Below, one piece after another: positions 43,066 to 45,135 of a stretch of DNA of 45,135 nucleotides. Made by a program: the position numbers and the translations under genes. The notes beneath the pieces were generated by a model, which searched no databases, was not told the origin of the DNA, and saw only the letters and a list, made by a program, of their open reading frames with translations. This DNA comes from Thermoleophilia bacterium. Lineage in GTDB: Bacteria; Actinomycetota; Thermoleophilia; Miltoncostaeales; Miltoncostaeaceae. Location: assembly GCA_017882585.1 (NCBI GenBank), contig JADGPF010000004.1, forward strand, positions 1 to 45,135. Reading direction: 5' to 3'. The stretch's first letter is position 1; the number at the start of each line of letters is the position of its first letter.

Positions 43066-44376
43066 TCAGGACTCCGGGAGCGTGAGCCTATGGGCAAGAC
43101 GAATACGATCCCGCATCGCCTTGTCGACACCAACGTCGGACGCAATTTGCGGCCACTCGGCGACCGCGCTGGCAACTTCGTCGAGGATTCGCCCTGCACG
43201 GCCGCGCCGCATACCGGCTGCCTTGGCGACGGCCCGCAGATCGGCAACGGTGAACCCGTCGCGCTTACCGGCGATCGTCATCTGGTGAGCCTCGAGCCAC
43301 TGGTTGCCGGGCTGAGATGCGAAGGTGAGATCGTATGCTGGGGAGAGCCTCCAAGCTCCGTCGCGACCCATGATGAATGCGATGTTCTTGACGTGATCGT
43401 CCTGATTCCGTGCGACCACGTTGAAAACCATGCGCCGAAAGAAATCGTCGGCCTCAGGCACTCCCAATCCAAGCTTGCGCATCAACGTGAACGCGCGCTC
43501 GTAGCTGTAGACGCCAGGGTCGTTGAAACTTACGTGCTCGAGCCCGCCCACCGTCTGAACGTGCAACTTCCCGCCTGCGTCCGGGCGGTCGAACCGCCGA
43601 GACATGAAGTGGCGGCGGCCATCCTCCTCAAGCAGGCGAGTCTCGGTCATGTCGATCCCGGCGCCGCGCGCCATGCGTGAGTAGGCGAACTCGATGGCTC
43701 CCCATCCTTCGGGGTCGCGCAAACCATGGTCGCCGGCGCCGTGCACGCCGTCGAACTTCAAGAGCCAGTGCCTGAACCCAGGGTCGGCGGCGACCTGACC
43801 GGAGCGCACCTGACCGGTCTCGTTGTTGAAGGCAATGATCGCCTTGGGCCGAGCGCCGCCAGCACTCGTCCCCATCGTCAAGATTGCGCGGATCTCTTGC
43901 TCGGCGGGGTTCGCCGCGATCTCCGCAACGAAGGCCTGACGCTCCTCAAGCGCCTGTCTGGCCAACTCAACCAGCGCGTCCACCTTGAGATCACCGCCGC
44001 CTGGCCCCGCAGAGTCGATCGCCGGCTCGAACTCGAGGGCCCCCATACCTCGACTCCCGATGTAGCAGAGCCGCTCAACCACATCGAACGACGCAGGATC
44101 GCGGCCCTGTGCATCGAGCCACGCATTGATCAGTGTTTGCCCCCACCTGTCGGGGAGCACGTCGGCGAGAAGACCGGGAAGTCCGTGAAACGCCTCGTCA
44201 CGGCTCAGGGATGGGAACCGGTACGGCGCCTCCCGTAGCGGCATGTGAACCGGAGATATCTGAACTCCGCTTCGGACAAATTCAGGCCGATACTGAAACA
44301 CGGGGATGGACCCGGCCGATTCGACCGAGACCGCCCCTATCTCGCGACCCCACAGGTTGACGGATGCAATGGTCAC
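43066..44376 (-). CDS. hipA: HipA-type serine/threonine kinase toxin
   Basis: A 436-residue kinase toxin. In E. coli HipA phosphorylates glutamyl-tRNA synthetase and causes persistence. The N-terminal subdomain spans about 1-120 (GLLADVLPDRWGQTLI is the family hallmark). The ATP loop with the autophosphorylated-Ser equivalent is TMGTSAGGARPKAII (Ser171). The catalytic segment is NVVARNQDDHVKN with Asp326, and the metal Asp is in SPAYDLTFA. All key residues are present, so it should be active. It overlaps hipB by 4 bp (ATGA). Confidence 0.94.
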   Translation of the reverse strand: MTIASVNLWGREIGAVSVESAGSIPVFQYRPEFVRSGVQISPVHMPLREAPYRFPSLSRDEAFHGLPGLLADVLPDRWGQTLINAWLDAQGRDPASFDVVERLCYIGSRGMGALEFEPAIDSAGPGGGDLKVDALVELARQALEERQAFVAEIAANPAEQEIRAILTMGTSAGGARPKAIIAFNNETGQVRSGQVAADPGFRHWLLKFDGVHGAGDHGLRDPEGWGAIEFAYSRMARGAGIDMTETRLLEEDGRRHFMSRRFDRPDAGGKLHVQTVGGLEHVSFNDPGVYSYERAFTLMRKLGLGVPEADDFFRRMVFNVVARNQDDHVKNIAFIMGRDGAWRLSPAYDLTFASQPGNQWLEAHQMTIAGKRDGFTVADLRAVAKAAGMRRGRAGRILDEVASAVAEWPQIASDVGVDKAMRDRIRLAHRLTLPES

Positions 44377-44735
44377 TGCTCGTCACCCCACGTCCACACC
44401 TCTTCGGGTTCGTCGTCGATGCCGGCGGCATTCGCCCGTTGGCGAGCGCGCTGACGCCGCTGCCGAAGTCGATCGAGTTCCATGACGGGCAACTCCACGC
44501 GCTCCGGGATCGAGGCGTCGACCGCCTCGAGGAGTTCCAGAGCCCTCAGGATCTTGAAGAGCGACAGCGTCTGCACCGTCTGGCCGCCCTCGATCTTCTG
44601 CACCGTCGACCGGCCTACGCCCGCGCGCTTGCCAAGCTCGACCTGCGTCAGATTCCGCTCGAGGCGGTGTGCCTCAAGCCGTCGGCCGAGATCCGCCAAC
44701 ACGGCGCTGGTCGTGCGATCATCGTTGGAAGGCAT
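44373..44735 (-). CDS. hipB: HipB-type antitoxin, HTH DNA-binding
   Basis: A 120-residue XRE-family antitoxin and autorepressor. The HTH runs from about residue 10 to 60: LGRRLEAHRLERNLTQVELG, then GVGRSTVQKIEGG, matching the Cro/C1 fold. A basic linker (RLRQRRQRARQRANAAG) and an acidic tail (DDEPEEVWTW) follow, the latter as used by HipB to sit on HipA. The ATG at 44735 is chosen over one at 44792, because the latter overlaps the -10-like TACAAT and the region between contains operator repeats. It is coupled to hipA. Confidence 0.9.
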   Translation of the reverse strand: MPSNDDRTTSAVLADLGRRLEAHRLERNLTQVELGKRAGVGRSTVQKIEGGQTVQTLSLFKILRALELLEAVDASIPERVELPVMELDRLRQRRQRARQRANAAGIDDEPEEVWTWGDEQ

Positions 44736-44743
44736 GTTATCCC

Positions 44744-44775
44744 AAGCTTTAACAGCGTTTTGCCAGTTAATGCTT
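44744..44775. promoter_or_regulatory. hipB operator 1
   Basis: AAGCTTTA (44744-44751) and TAATGCTT (44768-44775), an inverted repeat of pattern AAGCNTTA-N16-TAANGCTT; the fuller 11-nt arms match at 9 of 11. It lies between the putative transcription start and the hipB ATG. Confidence 0.6.
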
Positions 44776-44790
44776 CTCTTTGCAAGCTTC

Positions 44791-44796
44791 ATTGTA
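44791..44796 (-). promoter_or_regulatory. Putative hipBA -10 element
   Basis: TACAAT on the minus strand, between the two operators, 55 nt before the hipB ATG. No good -35 is present at 16-18 bp. Confidence 0.4.
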
Positions 44797-44828
44797 TCAC
44801 ATAGTGTTCAACGAGTGCTTGCTTTCCC

Positions 44829-44861
44829 AAGCCTTAACTCATAATCGTCGCTCTAACGCTT
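44829..44861. promoter_or_regulatory. hipB operator 2
   Basis: AAGCCTTA (44829-44836) and TAACGCTT (44854-44861), the same AAGCNTTA-N17-TAANGCTT pattern as operator 1, upstream of the -10. The surrounding TCCCAAGCYTTAAC is shared as a direct repeat with 44740-44753 (13 of 14 bases). Confidence 0.55.
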
Positions 44862-44952
44862 GCTAATGCGAGCACTGGACAACGGTGTTGCGATTTGCCG
44901 GCACGTATGACGCGAGCCACCAGGAGGCGCGGAACCCGCCGGGAGCTCGGCG

Positions 44953-45135
44953 ATGATCGGACCCGACGGATCTACGGACGATCAGCAACCTGAGCGATCC
45001 TGGACCCCGAATCTATTGAGCGGCGAGGGCCCAAGCTCGCGGCCGAACGAATCTGACCGGCGCAGCCGACGAATGCTGCATTTCAACCCAGCCCTCAGGG
45101 CGCGGCTGGCATGCCGCGATGTCGATCACGAACAC
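44953..45135 (+). CDS. Possible gene start, cut by right edge
   Basis: From an ATG with GGGAG about 5 nt upstream, 61 codons stay open to the window end. The protein is polar and rich in Asp, Ser and Arg (MIGPDGSTDDQQPERSW), with no motif. It could be a real partial gene or chance in GC-rich DNA. Confidence 0.25.
   Translation, partial: MIGPDGSTDDQQPERSWTPNLLSGEGPSSRPNESDRRSRRMLHFNPALRARLACRDVDHEH

Noticed and set aside
44736-44792. Longer HipB starting at 44792
   Set aside because: That ATG overlaps the putative -10 and the extra codons cover the operator repeat; the family usually starts close to the HTH.

Overview
The window is a high-GC, densely coding bacterial chromosome segment, most likely from an actinobacterium and probably of the Thermoleophilia/Solirubrobacterales type. 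This is an inference from three things. First, the order infC-rpmI-rplT-trmH-pheS-pheT-argC-argJ-argB-argD matches the order known from mycobacteria. Second, GTG and TTG starts are frequent. Third, several genes carry a -10-like TANNNT element 6 to 8 nt before the start codon, as expected for leaderless mRNAs. No rRNA, tRNA, insertion sequence, prophage or CRISPR array is visible.

Layout, left to right. 1-3.1 kb: the 3' part of an aldo/keto reductase gene that runs off the left edge, a lipoprotein cyclophilin, a DtxR-type regulator with unusual metal-site residues, and a Cys-rich orphan. 3.2-9.6 kb, minus strand: dnaE, two related orphan propeller-like genes, and argG. 9.7-13.5 kb: an RsbW-like ATPase and an ABC exporter pair of FtsX/MacB type. 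13.6-23.5 kb, minus strand: one long housekeeping block running infC-rpmI-rplT-trmH-pheS-pheT-argC-argJ-argB-argD. It covers translation initiation, two ribosomal proteins, an RNA methyltransferase, Phe-tRNA synthetase and ornithine synthesis, with many 4-bp ATGA/GTGA overlaps. 23.7-24.7 kb: an HU gene with a strong terminator, and an orphan.

24.8-37 kb is a patchwork of transport, envelope and regulatory genes: a chromate-type transporter, an LLM flavin oxidoreductase, an ExoD-like protein, a DUF2254 membrane protein, an SDR, a MarR regulator coupled to a drug-type MFS pump, an acyltransferase-SGNH protein, a UspA, and a TetR regulator divergent from a second MFS pump. Both regulator/pump units have clear inverted repeats at the expected operator positions.

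37-45.1 kb is more accessory: an ORF with an out-of-frame HNH-nuclease signature, an exported orphan, a YceI protein, a NuoF-like flavoprotein with a 3-Cys ferredoxin, an orphan NarL-type response regulator, and a HipBA toxin-antitoxin pair. The hipB promoter is flanked by two matching operator-like repeats. The right edge holds an open reading frame of unknown validity.

The most useful second-look items are the leaderless promoter set, the paired hipBA operators, the altered metal ligands in the DtxR protein, the tandem GGEWG-motif genes behind argG, the compact NuoF-like/ferredoxin unit, and the TetR palindrome that supplies two in-frame ATGs. I do not see a clear, wholly new multi-gene system. 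No database search was run; all family calls come from reading motifs.
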